This document shows, piece by piece, positions 1 to 11,604 of a stretch of DNA of 64,000 nt (the stretch's first letter is position 1; each line of letters opens with the position of its first letter). Source of the DNA: Vombatus ursinus (taxonomy: Eukaryota > Chordata > Mammalia > Diprotodontia > Vombatidae); the NCBI RefSeq assembly GCF_900497805.2, contig NW_020954625.1:22618785-22682784 (forward strand), written 5' to 3'. Below the pieces are notes generated by a model. The model had not been told where the DNA came from. It was given only the letters and a program-made list of their open reading frames with translations, and did no database searches. The translations under genes and the position numbers were made by a program.

Positions 1-4
1 ATGC

Positions 5-127
5 AAACTACGTGGGTGACTTTGGGCAAGGCACTTAATCTACTTAGGCCTCAGTTCCCTCATCCCTAAAATGGGGGGTAGGCTAGAGGGCTTCCAAACT
101 CCTTTCAGTCTGAGCTCTATGGTCCTC
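5..127 (+). repeat. MIR-type SINE, 3' half
   Basis: Carries the core motif GTGACTTTGGGCAAGGCACTT, then CCTCAGTTCCCTCATC and a tail resembling GGTCCCTTCCAGCTCT. This is the MIR variant that ends in a GACCTCTAAGGTCC-like segment; it is called MIR3-like in the entries below. Confidence 0.75.
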
Positions 128-151
128 TAATTCCCCAAGGCATTAATGGGA

Positions 152-300
152 GGAACTCGGAGCAGGAGTCACATAGACCTGGGCTTGGATTTGGGCCATG
201 CTGCTAAGTAGTTGTGTGACCATAGGCAAGTCATTTATTTTCTCAAGGCCTCAGTTTCCTCATCTGTAAATAATGGGAGTTGGGATAATGTATTCTGACT
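152..300 (+). repeat. MIR SINE
   Basis: Shows TTGTGTGACCATAGGCAAGTCA followed by CCTCAGTTTCCTCATCTGTA, the canonical MIR core in sense orientation. Confidence 0.85.
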
Positions 301-827
301 CTAAATTTCTAATTTTTTTTTTCTTTTTTGTGGAGAGTGCAAAGGTAGATGTTGGTCCAGCTGTAATTGACATCAGTAAATAACAAATTCTCAAATGTTG
401 GCATCGGAGTGAATGACCTTTTACCACAGTATTAATAACCAGGCCAGATACTATTTAAGTGCAAACAATGTTCATGTGAAGAAGGATTTCTTCAGACACC
501 TAGTTTCCATACTCCTAGGGCCTGGGATGTCAACAGTTTCATCAGAATGACTAGAGAAGACTGGGGATTATTTTTATTACTCCAGAGTCTCTTTGAGAGT
601 AGCTCTTCCTTGTTGTCTTAACATATTTGCTCACAAATAATTAACTCGTTGATGGGGGGGGGAGAGAAAGGATGTCAGATCTTGAAGGATTCCTAAGGAT
701 TCCTAAGATCCTAAGTTCCAAGTGAGAAATTCTGCTGTCAGCAAAATACATAAAACACATTCCTGTGCATTCTAAATAAGTAAAAAAATCTGGAGCATTG
801 TTGTGTCTTCTCTAATCATAGAAGTCA

Positions 828-945
828 GTCAATAAACATTTATTAAGTGCTTACCATGTGCCAGGAACTGTGCTAAGCACTGGAAATACAAAAGGAGGAA
901 AAATACAGTCTCTGCCCTCAAGAAGCTCACCAACTGATGGGAAGG
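828..945 (-). repeat. L2 LINE 3' end
   Basis: AATAAACATTTATTAAGTGC followed by TACCATGTGCCAGG and a CTGCCCTCAAGAAGCTCAC block is the reverse complement of the L2 3' terminus. Confidence 0.85.
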
Positions 946-1597
946 GAAGAGTTAATTCAATAAAGCACATTTTAATTTAATTTTTGTATTTGTCTTTTCA
1001 TAATTAAAATTGTGTTCAACTCTCTGAATTAACGGTTTTACATACAAGTTTCATGGGTTAAAACTTGAGGAAATTTCAAAAAAGAGGTGGAGTAAAGGAT
1101 GACATCAAAAAGTACACACATGAAAAAGATGGGATGGTAACCCAGTGAGAGGTAAGGTTAACCAAAGGACCGCTCGTCCACTTCAATGGGAGCTTTATGA
1201 TATCAACACAAACCAAGGAAGGCTTCCAGGACATTGGATGGACATCTTGTGTCAAACTTCTGGGAGGTCACGTACAAGAGTCACTCAGGCTGGGAGCCTA
1301 TGGTAGGCAGCAATCTGCATTCCTTAGGACAAATATCCAAATTGATGAGACCACATAGTCATAACCATATGAACATATATATGTATTGTTTTCACAAATA
1401 GACTTGATTTACCTAAATTAAGGAAATGCCTCCTACATATCAGTTTAGTAAACCAGGGTGCATAAATTATCATTTGTACTATTAAACTTTCTGCTGAAAT
1501 CAAACTCTCAAAGTGGATTATCCTCTAACACCAAACATAGACCTCTACTATGTTTAATATGACAGAAGCGGTTAGGAAAAGAGCATTTTAAATTCAC
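946..1597. other. unique intronic sequence
   Basis: AT-rich sequence without an ORF or repeat family that I recognise. Confidence 0.5.
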
Positions 1598-1790
1598 AGG
1601 AATGCAGAGCTAGAAGGAATGTCAGGAGTCATCTGGTCCAATGCCCTTATTTTACAAAGGAACCAACTGAGGTACAGATAATTAAAGTGATTTGCCAAAG
1701 GTCACTCAGGTGGAAAGTATCCCGGGTGAGATCCAAGTTCCCTGACTCTCTAGCCAGAACTCTTTCTTCTGCACCACATAATGGACTGCT
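1598..1790 (-). repeat. MIR3-like SINE
   Basis: GCAGAGCTAGAAGGAATG, then CAACTGAGG and GGTCACTCAGG; this is the reverse complement of a MIR3-like SINE with its terminal segment. Confidence 0.7.
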
Positions 1791-1799
1791 CAGTTAATG

Positions 1800-3730
1800 A
1801 TGAAAAAGTAACAACAAAAAAGTAGCAACCCCCTCTCTGATTCTTTAAGGGTTTAGGGAGCAAGATTTTATATTATTTAAGGAAAGAAACAAGTGTCTTT
1901 ATTTGCCCCACAAAGGAAAGAAGATAGGACCACTAACAATAACTGTTATGTCACATTAGATAATTAACTTTTTTATTCTTTACTTTTTAAAGGAAGACAT
2001 AGAGGGTGCTGTGAACAGCGTCAGTGGTAGGACAACCCACATCAATGGATCTCAGAGCCATAAAAATATTGAAAGTACACGCGTGTTATTTTCACTTTCT
2101 GGAATCTCTTACAACATCAACTTCCCCAAGGGGGAGGAATGAATTCAGTGATGAAGGATGTAATTTTCAATTTTAGTATTTAGGAAACCATTCCTCCAAA
2201 AAAACTCAGAAAAAAAGAAACTGAATTGTCCCCCAAACCACCAAAATATTGTTAAGGATGATTCAGGAATCAGGAGATCCTGCAGAGACCCTATCATTCA
2301 CATGCATTCTATGACACCCAAAAGTCAGGGCTCAAGGGATCTTGGAGCAAAACCACGCCTGGTGGAGGTAGATCTAAACTAGGCCTCACCCAAGGGGAAG
2401 AAGGTGGACTCATTGTTCCATTAGGTGGAACATACCAAGCGCAATGATTCCCACACTGAGACCACCGAGCTCCAAAGGGATTTCCAACTCTACTCTTCTC
2501 CCACTCTGAGTTTTCTGATGAGTGAACACAGAGTAGGAAATAGGCATCTGAAACGTAAGATAACCAAATAGATTTTTCAACAGATTACAGAGGGCATATC
2601 TCCAGTCTACAATCAAACCTAATTCCACTGATGAGACCAGTTAGCTTTCCCAAGTTTTGATTGTTTGAGACCAACCGGAGTTCAGCCAACTTGAGGAATT
2701 TCTAAGCAACAAAAAAGAGAGAAATTCTCCTGAACACTTAACTGGTTTACACATAGTACGGAGTCTGAAAACTTGGAAAGTAAAGCTTGTTTAAAAGTGG
2801 AATGGGTATTCCAGGAGGTAATGAGCCCTGAAGCAAAGGCTGAATCACCATTTTGGAGGGATATCTTCTTAGATTGGGGACTGTTGGTTAGGTATGATTT
2901 TAGAATCATCGGCTCACATTCAGAACTAGAAGGAGCTTCCAAGATCGTAGGAACGTGGATTTGGAATGAGCGTGGCCAAAAATGAACCTGTTCCTGTCCT
3001 CAGAGAGGATAGATTCTATCAGGAGAGGTCACATGGAGGCACAAGGGTGTACACAAAACAGACACAACGTGATTTGGGAAGCAAGGGAACCAGCAGCTGG
3101 AGGGATGGCAGAGGCTTCGTGTGGCAGGTGGCAGTCGGGCACCAGACAGAGATTTGGTGAAAAGGTGACACAGTGCTCTGCAAGGGATGCATCCATGTAC
3201 AATCAGGCTTTTCAGCTTCTTGCAGATCCTGCTTCTGCCAAAGTCCTACATTCCTTCGGGGAACTTCCAAACTTCCAGTCTTTCCTTTTTGTGAAACAGG
3301 ATGTGTTATCCTGACTTTATCTCAGCACTCCCAATGACTTCCAAGAGTTACACAAATGTGATAATACAGGGTCCTGAACTCTGATAAGTGGCTTTCTCAA
3401 AGGCTAATAAAAATATCTGCTCCAGAGCTGAGCGATGAGAATCATCTGAAAAATCTCAACTAAAAAAGGGGGGGAGGGGTGTTGATTAAGCTCCCAGGGT
3501 CTCAGCTCAGCTCTCAAAGATTTGTTTGAGGAGCAAGAAAACGCTGGGAAATCTGCCCTTATATGTGTGGGGCAGGAGGGAGAGGGGAAGATAGAGGAAA
3601 AGGCCACTGACCTCATTTGAGGTTTTGTCAGGACTTTCAGGTGGTCGAGTCCAAGTTCTTGGTGACTTTGTGACTGAGGGCACTCATCCATCCTAGGCAC
3701 TCCAACCATACTGTCTGTTTCTCCATATTC
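1800..3730. other. unique intronic sequence
   Basis: Several short open frames (60-110 codons) occur on both strands. None has a recognisable protein, codon bias or a start context that stands out. No repeat was recognised. Confidence 0.5.
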
Positions 3731-3734
3731 AACA

Positions 3735-4050
3735 TTCATTCCCTACCTCCATGCCTTTGCCCCCATGCCTGGAATGGACTCTCTCCTTACCTCTGCCTCT
3801 TGGACCCCTAGCTTCATTCCCACCTCAGTTGCCATGTCCTCTAGTATGCCTTCCCTGGTCCCCCTCTCCATACAATTACATTACGTTCATTTTGTACATA
3901 ATCTGTGTTTATCTGAGTTCCTGCTGTTTACCTCAGTTGTTTGCAGGCTCCTAGAGGCCAGGGTCAGTTACTTTTTTGTCTTTGTACTCCGAGAACCTAG
4001 TACAGTCCCCTGGCACAAGGCAGATACTCAGCAAATGCTAGGTGGATGAA
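3735..4050 (+). repeat. L2 LINE 3' region
   Basis: Contains CCTGGAATGGACTCTCTCC, then GCTCCTAGAGGCCAGGG, TTTGTCTTTGTACTC and GGCAGATACTCAGCAAATGC, in the order of the L2 3' end. Confidence 0.85.
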
Positions 4051-4401
4051 TCGACCTAAGCACAGAACAGGCCCAGGGACAATAAAATGGGCAGATACTT
4101 GGGGTCCAACAAGGGCTGGAGAGGGGAAGTGAGATCGGAGGGCACCTACTTGCCTGTTGTCACCCAGCCTGCTGGTGGCAGAATCCAGGCTGGCGTCCAA
4201 ACCATTCTTTGTACTTTGTAACCTATCCAGTCTTGTCCTACAATCAGAGGTTAGTTCATATGCTACAAAGAAGCCCATGTGGGGGCAGAGGTGGGGCCAG
4301 GGGGAGTAGAGAAAAGGTGCAGAGACTCAAAGAGAAATGGAATTTAGCTCTAAGCAGTCTTGCTCGTGACCTAAGGAGGTGAGTGAAGATGGACAAAGCA
4401 G

Positions 4402-4505
4402 TCGATCAACAAGCATTTAGCGTGTGCCTACTACGTGCACTAGGAGAAGCAATGGGGAATATAAAGCCCAGAACTCAACAGTCCCCGCCCTCAGAGCTTG
4501 GGTCA
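4402..4505 (-). repeat. L2 LINE 3' end fragment
   Basis: CAACAAGCATTTAGCGTGTG followed by CCTACTACGTGC and CCCGCCCTCAGAGCTT; antisense L2. Confidence 0.7.
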
Positions 4506-5377
4506 TGGTGCCGACCGTCCCAAAGACTGGCCATTGTGCCAGAGAGCTGTGGAGGACCCTTGGGGTGAGCCCCTCTTCCTTCACGTCTCTCTCCCCTCCC
4601 TTCCTCTCCCTAACCAGTTGACCCGCTTCTGACCCGTGGGTGTCATGGCGTCACAGGGCCCAGAGCCATAGCTGCGTGGGACCTGATAAGTCACCTTCTT
4701 TTGTTTGACTGAGGCAGAACCAAACTTACCTCAAATCCTCTGGTTAGCCAGAAAAGCACCGTCCAGATTTGAACCAGGGTCCTCCCAGGCTAAATGCATG
4801 ATTCTTTCCCTTCTACTAGTACTGAGCCACAATCTCGGGACCGCCACAAGAAGGAAAGGGACTGCTTCTCTCACCTGGGAGCAGTTGGTGCCATCTGAGT
4901 TTTGATCGGGGCCTAATCTTGGGGCACAGAAATGCCCGAAGGTGGGCCTCAAATGACCTCCCAAGAGTCCCTGGCATCTGCACTGGCCCAAACTCCTTTC
5001 AGATCGAAGCTCCCTAGCTGAGCCAAAGCCAGGCTGGCCTGAGAGAAGGGGGAGATGGTCCCCAGCCCACTAGCATTCAGCATTCAGCCTCAGGAATTCA
5101 CACACTGCTTCAGAACTCCAAGTTCTGAATACAGACAAAGCCTAATTGACTGCAATGATCAAGAGGACCCAGGACCCTGAGAAATTGAATTGGCAGAGAG
5201 ATGATGGATTCCTGCCTCTATCCCAGAGCGGGTGTGGGAAACGAGCCTCGCCAGCCTCCAAAGGCTTCGGCTGTGGGAGCTGCTCTTTCTCTCCATTAGG
5301 CTGATAACAGAAGCATTTTGCTGTCAGAGAGCAGGGCAGAGTCACCTCATACATTTTTAGGGCAGTAAGAAATTATA
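4506..5377. other. mostly unique intronic sequence
   Basis: A weak antisense MIR trace may lie at 4720-4830 (GATTTGAACCAGGGTCCTCC). Otherwise nothing was recognised. Confidence 0.4.
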
Positions 5378-5535
5378 AGATCATGGATTCAGACCTGGAA
5401 GGAACCTCAGTGGCTATCCCAAACCCTAACCTTTAATTTACAGATGAGGCAACTGAGGTCCACAGAAGTGACTTGCCCAGGGTCAAACAGTCATCAGAAA
5501 TGGGCTTTGAATCTAGATTCTGACTCCAGAGGCTC
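5378..5535 (-). repeat. MIR3-like SINE
   Basis: Begins ATCATGGATTCAGACCTGGA, then ACAGATGAGGCAACTGAGG and GACTTGCCCAGGGTCA; antisense MIR3-like. Confidence 0.85.
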
Positions 5536-5757
5536 AGTCAAAATTAATTTAGAAAATAATAAATAATAATGCACACACTATTACTATATCAATAACCTAT
5601 CAATCATCAATGTTAAGTTAAAAAATTTGAAGTTAAATATTTAAAATTATCACAGAGATCACCAGCATGTAGATAAAACACAAATTAAGCAGAAAATGTC
5701 TGTATTGCTTGATGTCCCTTTCCTGAAAGCGTTAATACTAAATAGAACGAGTGAAAG

Positions 5758-5945
5758 GCATTGTTGCCTAATGGATAGTGAGCCAGTGGGTTCAGGACCA
5801 CAAGGGTTCATACCTTGCTAGGAAGCACACTACTTATGTGACCTGTGACCCATTGAACATTTTAGTGTCCCCAAACAACAAACTAACATAAGTTACAGAT
5901 GAGTTACTGATCTGAATTGGAAGAAGAAATTCTCATACAAATGTG
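5758..5945 (+). repeat. tRNA-headed marsupial SINE (AAGTT-RCAGA subfamily)
   Basis: Degenerate head GCCTAATGGATAGTG and a core with TATGTGACCTGTGACCCAT, then CATAAGTTACAGATGAGTTA and CTGATCTGAATTGG. The same 3' part recurs at 48795 and, less completely, at 61445. The family name is uncertain. Confidence 0.65.
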
Positions 5946-5954
5946 ATGTAAGAA

Positions 5955-6112
5955 CTCGGCAAAGATATATGCAACACATATATACAAATATGTATATATA
6001 CATAGATATGTGTGTACTTGTGTATATTTTATATGTATTACATATATACTATATATCATATATATAGTATATTTTATACATATTATATGTGTATATATAT
6101 ATATATATGCCT
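5955..6112. repeat. AT/GT-rich alternating tract
   Basis: About 150 bp of alternating TATA, CATA and GTAT units with several short palindromes. It is an interrupted microsatellite. Confidence 0.85.
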
Positions 6113-7199
6113 CCAGAGATTATACTATGTTATATGTATTATATCACATCATATTATATTAAACATTTGGGCTACAGGCAAATTTCAACTAACCATCTTA
6201 TTCTTACCATGCATGTCTTTCTTTTCTTAATTTTATTTTTAATTTATGGAATAAAACAAGCTTTTCCATAACATAATACAACAGAAAAGATGATTGCACG
6301 TGAAACTGCAAATCCTGCATTTCTGAAAGTCCTGAAAATACCAAGTGCCATAAGTAGGATGTTTTCTTTTTAGACACTCTCCTAATATCGTACACTTGAT
6401 ACGCACATTAAAAGCTCCAGTCCCTGGTTTCATTTTCCCCGAAGCATTCCTTAGATCCTTTTGGATGTCGATGTCATGCTATGCCCTGAGTGGACACATG
6501 GAAATCGAGATATAATTAGGCCCTCTAGATTACAATAATTGAAGAATTCTCCCTGATCTGCTGCCTGTTGCTTAAATCCTTAAGCTATTTTTTGCTCCTA
6601 GTAACAAATATTTGGCAAAATATTTGGGATGGCAATTGCTTCCCAAAACAAAGTCTCATAGATGATTGCTTCCTCTTCTATTATCCTAAAATAGCCTCTG
6701 AATACTTCCAGCCTATGTTCATTTTCTAGTCAGCACAAAAAAATGCCAGGTGTCCAGAGAAAGTCTGAAATTGACCTAGTGGCCTGTCCCTTTGCTGACT
6801 GCCCCTGGGCAACAGTGGGGAGATCATGGAAATGAGTCTGAATCCCATCAGAAATGAGCTGACTTTCAGCCCGGGTGAAGTCACTAGGCAGACTCGGCTC
6901 TTGGTAGTAGAACTCATGTCTGAAATACACACATCAGTAAATTGCATGCTATTTATTATTTTATTGTTGTTATTCTCCCTCATCCACTTCTCGGGAGTTC
7001 AGATAGAGACAGTGCGGTGGAAAAGCCACTCCTGGTTTTTTTTTTTCTTTCATGTTAATGCTTATTGTTCTTACCGTTATTGTTGCTAGCCTGCCTCTGT
7101 GGTTTTCTTTGATGTAGGGAACTCTGAGTGAAGAAACCCCAATCTACCAGTTCAGATAGGGACTTGCCCACCAACTTATCTTAGAGAACTGCATGTGTA
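6113..7199. other. unique intronic sequence
   Basis: No recognisable repeat or gene. Short ORFs near 6.2-7.0 kb have no recognisable product. Confidence 0.5.
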
Positions 7200-7360
7200 G
7201 CATCACGTGGGCAGTATGTGGCAGGGGGAGTACTTGAACCCAGGTCTTCCTGACCCTACCTGGGCTTTCTAGTCACTACAACATATTTCTGATAACAATG
7301 ACAGCTGGCATTTATGTGGCGCCTTTAAATTTGTAAAGGGCCTGACCTCCACGAAGCATC
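7200..7360 (-). repeat. two antisense MIR fragments
   Basis: ACTTGAACCCAGGTCTTCCT (MIR3-like) is followed by GACAGCTGGCATTTATGTGG and a TTTGTAAAGGG motif, the reversed 3' tail of a longer MIR form. Confidence 0.7.
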
Positions 7361-7364
7361 AGGA

Positions 7365-7620
7365 TGTCATAGAGGGATAGAATGTTGACTTGGTGTCTGG
7401 AAGAGCTGAGTTTGAATCCTGCTTCAGACACTTACTAGCTGTGTGACCCTAGGCAAGTCACTTCACCTCGGACTCAGTTTCCTCTTCTGTAAAATGAAGA
7501 TAGTAGCAGTACCTACCTAGATAGCACAGAGTTGTTAAGAGGTTCAAATGAGATAATACATGTAAAATTCCCTTTGCAAATCTTGAAGTCCCATATGAAT
7601 GCTATTATTACTGTCATTTA
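7365..7620 (+). repeat. near full-length MIR SINE
   Basis: Runs from a tRNA-like head through TAGCTGTGTGACCCTAGGCA, CTCAGTTTCCTCTTCTGTAA and TTCAAATGAGATAATACATG to an ATGAATGCTATTATTA end. Confidence 0.9.
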
Positions 7621-8754
7621 TTTTTGTCATCCCTACAAGGCAGATTGTGCCTGTATCTGCACGTTTCTTTCCAAAGCTCCTCATTAGGCCTATTACACTT
7701 TGCTTCCCAGAAAGAGCCTTTCGGACTTTCCTGACTGACTGCCTCAAAGACACATAGTGCTGGGTGATAATTAAATTTGCCCTATCCCTTTAAATGTTCT
7801 GGTACACCCCCACCCCCAATTCCAGCCATTGCTCTGTCCATATATTATACCTGTCAAATTGTTTAACCTCTAATGAGTCAGAATGGGGCGCCGGGTGGGA
7901 GAAGGAGGGAAAAACATTCCCTTCAGTCCTAATGTAACTCAGCAGACAGGGGAGAGAAGGAGATACTCCAGTGACTGGCTAAACATCCAAATATGTGCTC
8001 AGCAGACGTAATGGGAAAGGAGGGCAATCACTGCCTAGAATGCAGGTTCCCGCCCCACGTGGGAAAATGCCGGGGGAGGCTGTAGGCATCTCCAAGGTCA
8101 GTTACTTCCTCCCTCAAAATTGGTACTAGCAGGGAAAAAGCCTCTTCTGTGAGAAGGGGGGCAGGCCATTGGCAGCCATCACCTGGGTGGCATCACCCCA
8201 AGCTGAGGTGCGAATGGGGTGCTAAGGCCTTTCTCATGTCCTCTCAGGCCCCCAGCACAATCACCATGCTCAATCCTGGGAAATGGTTATGAGAGCCCGG
8301 GAGGGGCCCAGCCCAGACAACAGAGAACAGTAATTAGAAAAATGTGATGGGACCCAGGCTGGGAGAGGACAGCAGCTGCTGGGTGACCTCTGGGGAAGGG
8401 CCTGCCCAAGGAGATAGGCCGATCGTTTCCAGCTGCTGAGATCAGCTGGGCAGTCTGAGCTGAGCTCAGATTCAGCAGCAGCCCCTCTGGCCCTTCAAGG
8501 GTCCTAGCCAGCATCCTTTCTTGACCAGAGTCATCAAGAACGGAGAAAGAATAGTATTGGGTTGTTCCAGTGAGGGAGAGGGCCTCTCTGATGGTGACAC
8601 CAACACCATCAGTTAACTGGGATTTCCTCCCAGGATTTTTAAAGGACACACTTGCCTACAACCCACTGGGACTCGTTTGTTGAGGCCCCACTTTTTCCTA
8701 GGATTTTTCCTAGGATTACAGACTTTGGGCTGGTATCATTTGACCTTTAGGAGG
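7621..8754. other. unique intronic sequence
   Basis: A 120-codon minus-strand open frame at 8287-8649 has no homologue that I recognise and no sign of coding. A perfect 13-bp duplication (TTTTTCCTAGGAT) lies at 8692-8717. Confidence 0.45.
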
Positions 8755-9065
8755 CATGAAAGCTCTAAGATCGGAGGTTGAAAATGGACCTCTGTCGTCA
8801 GCCACTCTGACCTCTTCGTTGAAGAGACTGAGGCCCAGAGAGGACAAAGTAACTTGTCCACGTTGAAATTTGAATCCAGGATCTCTGTTTCCAATTTCAA
8901 TGCCCTTTGATGTTGTAGAGCAGCAGAAGCACTGGCTGTTCCTCAGTCCCTGTATGACCTCAGGCCAGTCATTTTAACCCCTGGCTTCAGTCTCCTCATC
9001 TGTCAAATGAAGGGGTCAGACCAGACAGACTCTGAGGCCCCTTCCTGTTAGGACCTTATGGCTAC
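8755..9065. repeat. MIR3-like pair, head to head
   Basis: 8755-8925 is antisense (GAGACTGAGGCCCAGAGAGG, then TTTGAATCCAGGATCTCTG). 8926-9065 is sense (GGCTTCAGTCTCCTCATCTG, then GACCAGACAGACTCTGAGG). Confidence 0.75.
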
Positions 9066-10204
9066 TTCACCTCCCAAAGGTCATCTCTGCAAGTGCCCTC
9101 TTTTCAGCCTCCTGTCCTTTCTCCCCTTGTTCCTACTGTCTGTCTCCCAAGGACCCTCTAAACCAGAACCTAACTGAGTTAGAGCAAAACAAAGGTGATG
9201 GAGAAAAGCTACTGAAGGACACACAGGTCAACCCTGGCAACAGTTTCAGATGACAGCAGCGGGGGACAAGGTAGGTAGGGGGGGCCTTTTAAAGAACACA
9301 GGGACCCTTCAAATTAAGAAAACCAAGCAGGAGCAGACAAGGTTAGGCGACTCATCCAAGGCTGGAACTTCCACTCCTGCGGGCCCCAAACTCAGACCCA
9401 GAGTGAGTCAGGCAAACAGAAGGCTTAAGGTAAGATGACAGAAGAGCGAGCCTAATGGAATATTCAATATCCTGTGGAAAGCATTTTCTGCTCCGAGCTC
9501 CCAGCAGCTAAAAGCCAGTAATGGGCTTGGGAGCCTGGACTTCCTCTCCCTAATGTCCAGAGCAGCCTTAGTGCTGGAGCCGATCGATGGATCGATGGCA
9601 CTTCTCCGGTGCAGGCAGCAGGAGCAGACGGGGCAGAAGCTTCCCAGACTCCCCACTCGGCAGGCACTGCGAGCCTGAGCCCCCTACAACTTTGGACAGG
9701 CACAGTTTTCCTCTCTGGCTTTTTGGCTGGCTGGTTGGTTTTGTGTGTACGCTAATACGAAGAAGGAAGGGAGGTTGATGGAGCCCCTCCCCCCCACCCA
9801 AGCCCTGAGACTGAAGAGGTTTATCAAAAGAGAATACTTTTAGGATGGGGGCAGATTGGCCACGATGGGCCAAATGCCCAAGTCCTTGGACCCCACCTTA
9901 GGTCCATTCTGTAAGGGGGCTGAGACATGCAGATAAGAGGTAAGGTAATGAGCCAGCTGGCGACACAAAGCTACCACTTCGCCATGGGGAGTCATTGAAA
10001 CGACATTAACCCTACAGCCCCCCAAGGCCTCAGGAGGTGAGCAAAACATCTCCCAAGTGGGTCTGTTTCATGCAGTGAGAAACACCGACCACTACACACC
10101 CTTCGAAGACCTGCCTAGTGGCCACAGCTCCATCCACCTCAGTGGGCCTGCTGAGGCTTGCCCCGGCCCGTGCACCGCTTTTTCACCAGTCTTGTCACCA
10201 TCCA
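9066..10204. other. unique intronic sequence
   Basis: Rising GC content toward the CpG island. No repeat or coding frame was recognised. Confidence 0.5.
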
Positions 10205-10575
10205 GATCATGGACCATTCCAGCTAGAAGGATCACCTAGTCCACTGCCCTCTGGGAATCCATTTGACTGAGGAGGAAACTGAGGTCAAAGAAGGGCCCAA
10301 AGACTTGCCCAAGGTCTTAAGGCTGATTGCAGGCAGATCCAGACCCGGAGCCCAGAGTTTTCCCTTTTCACTACACACACGAGTCTTTGGGGCATGGTGC
10401 AGACAGCTGGGTGGTCACCAGAGCCCTGAGAGGAGTCCTTACACTGCCACTCCCAGACTTAGTGACCTGGGGCAAGCCGCTTCCCCTCTCGAGGGCATAA
10501 TTTCCTCACTGTAGAAGACGAGGAGGTCGGACTCATTCTCCCTAAGGTCAAGCTAATGTGCCGTCTGCCTTCCAG
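10205..10575. repeat. MIR3-like pair
   Basis: 10205-10380 is antisense (CCAGCTAGAAGGATCACC, then GAGGAGGAAACTGAGGTC). 10400-10575 is sense (TTAGTGACCTGGGGCAAG, then AGGAGGTCGGACTCATTC). Confidence 0.7.
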
Positions 10576-10931
10576 ATTCCGACTTTCACTTAAACCCAGC
10601 CCTCGGCTCCCCTCTCGCTCTCCAGCTTCCCCGGGTGGCTGTCACCACTGAGCATGCCCAGTTGCCAGAGCTGGGTTTTTTTTTGGGGGGGGGGTCCTCA
10701 AGTCCTTCAGAAGCAGGGCGGGGCCTTGGGGCCTGTGGGAACCCGTGGGGCTGCCGAAGCCTCGGGCACCAGCGGCCGCGGTAGACTAGGCGCCGGGGAC
10801 ACCCAGGGCTGGGCGGTGTCTGGGCGCCCGCAACTTCCTGGGAGCTCGAGCAAACTTTTTCCACGCTCTTTCGCCCCCATCCTGGGCCTGAATTCCGCCC
10901 AGGGGTGGTGCTGCGGGGTCTAGACAGGACT

Positions 10932-10958
10932 GGGCAGGGGGTTGGGGGGGTGAGGGGG
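10932..10958 (+). other. G-quadruplex motif in PRKG1 intron 1
   Basis: Four G-runs of 3 or more separated by CA, TT and TGA loops. It lies about 380 bp inside intron 1, on the strand opposite the transcript. Confidence 0.7.
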
Positions 10959-11210
10959 AAGGAGAGAGCTTTCCCAGAGCCCGGCCCGAGGTGAGAGGCT
11001 GCATCGACTCAGGCACATCTCCCCCATCTGCCGGTGCCCACACAGGCGCCCTCCATCTCCCCTTTCCCACGCAGAGACGCCCCCGGGCAAAGTCCCGAAC
11101 CATCCCGAGCTGGGGCGGCCCGTGCAGAGCCCCCTGCTCACCCCTTCCTCCCACTGGCGCCGCCCTTGCCCCAAGTTGCTCCGGCTCCTCCGAGAGCTCC
11201 GGTCGGTCCC

Positions 11211-11247
11211 GGGGCTGGGGGCTGGGGGTCGGCAGTCGGGAGTCGGG
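11211..11247 (+). other. G-quadruplex motif beside PRKG1 exon 1
   Basis: G-runs GGGG, GGGGG and GGGGG with CT loops, then further GGG runs. It lies about 90 bp inside the intron. Confidence 0.65.
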
Positions 11248-11334
11248 ACGCTAATTAACCGGTCCCCTGCCCCTCTGCCCGTCCGCCCTCCGCGCCCGGC
11301 GGGCCGCCGGGGCCGCCACCTGGGCTGCCAGAGC

Positions 11335-11338
11335 CTAC
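11335..11338 (-). other. PRKG1: splice donor of PRKG1 alpha exon 1
   Basis: On the minus strand the coding frame runs into GTAGGC directly after the codons for Thr-Lys-Ser-Glu and the first two bases of Arg. Reading on would hit an in-frame TAG at once. The known protein continues with Arg-Ser-Lys-Asp from the shared next exon, so the splice must occur here. Confidence 0.93.
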
Positions 11339-11604
11339 CTTTCAGACTTGGTGAATTTGCGGAACGCCTGGCGCAGGTCGTGGAAGGAACGGTAGGTCTG
11401 GGGCTCGGCCGAGATGCCCTGCGCCCGGGTGGTCCGCGGGCCCATGTGGCTGGTGGGCGCGGGCAGCACCGACTGGCACTTGTGCAGCCTGCGCCGCAGC
11501 TCCTGGATCTCCTCGTCCTTCTCGGCCAGACGCTTCTCCAGCTCCTTGATGCGGCTCTCTTTGAGAAGCAGGATCTTGGCGAAGTCCTCCTCCAGCTCGC
11601 TCAT
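11339..11604 (-). CDS. PRKG1: PRKG1 alpha-isoform first coding exon (cGMP-dependent protein kinase 1, N-terminus)
   Basis: Translation starts MSELEEDFAKILLLKES and gives 88 full codons plus two bases of an Arg codon. I recognise this as the N-terminus of cGMP-dependent protein kinase I alpha, the soluble Ser/Thr kinase of NO/cGMP signalling in smooth muscle, platelets and neurons. Visible parts: a parallel leucine zipper with hydrophobic residues at exact heptad spacing (L12, I19, L26, I33, L40); C43, the redox-sensitive interchain cysteine; and the autoinhibitory and autophosphorylation stretch RTTRAQGISAEP at 57-68. The exon ends AG|GTAGGC on the minus strand, a good donor in phase 2. The cGMP-binding and kinase domains lie in later exons outside the window. 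The ATG has A at -3 and no ATG precedes it for about 390 nt, which fixes the start. The match to human is very close, with conservative changes in the zipper. The beta isoform uses a different first exon, not found here. Confidence 0.97.

Larger units (their letters stand above)
1..11338 (-). other. PRKG1: part of PRKG1 alpha intron 1
   Basis: Everything downstream of the exon 1 donor in the minus direction is intron. No acceptor plus coding frame matching the next PRKG1 exon (which begins Ser-Lys-Asp-Leu) was found, so the intron runs off the low-coordinate edge. The content is MIR and L2 fossils listed separately, plus unique sequence. Confidence 0.85.

Noticed and set aside
10586-11254. 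Several 70-122-codon frames in the GC-rich intron edge
   Set aside because: They overlap each other on both strands, have no recognisable protein and no splice or start support.
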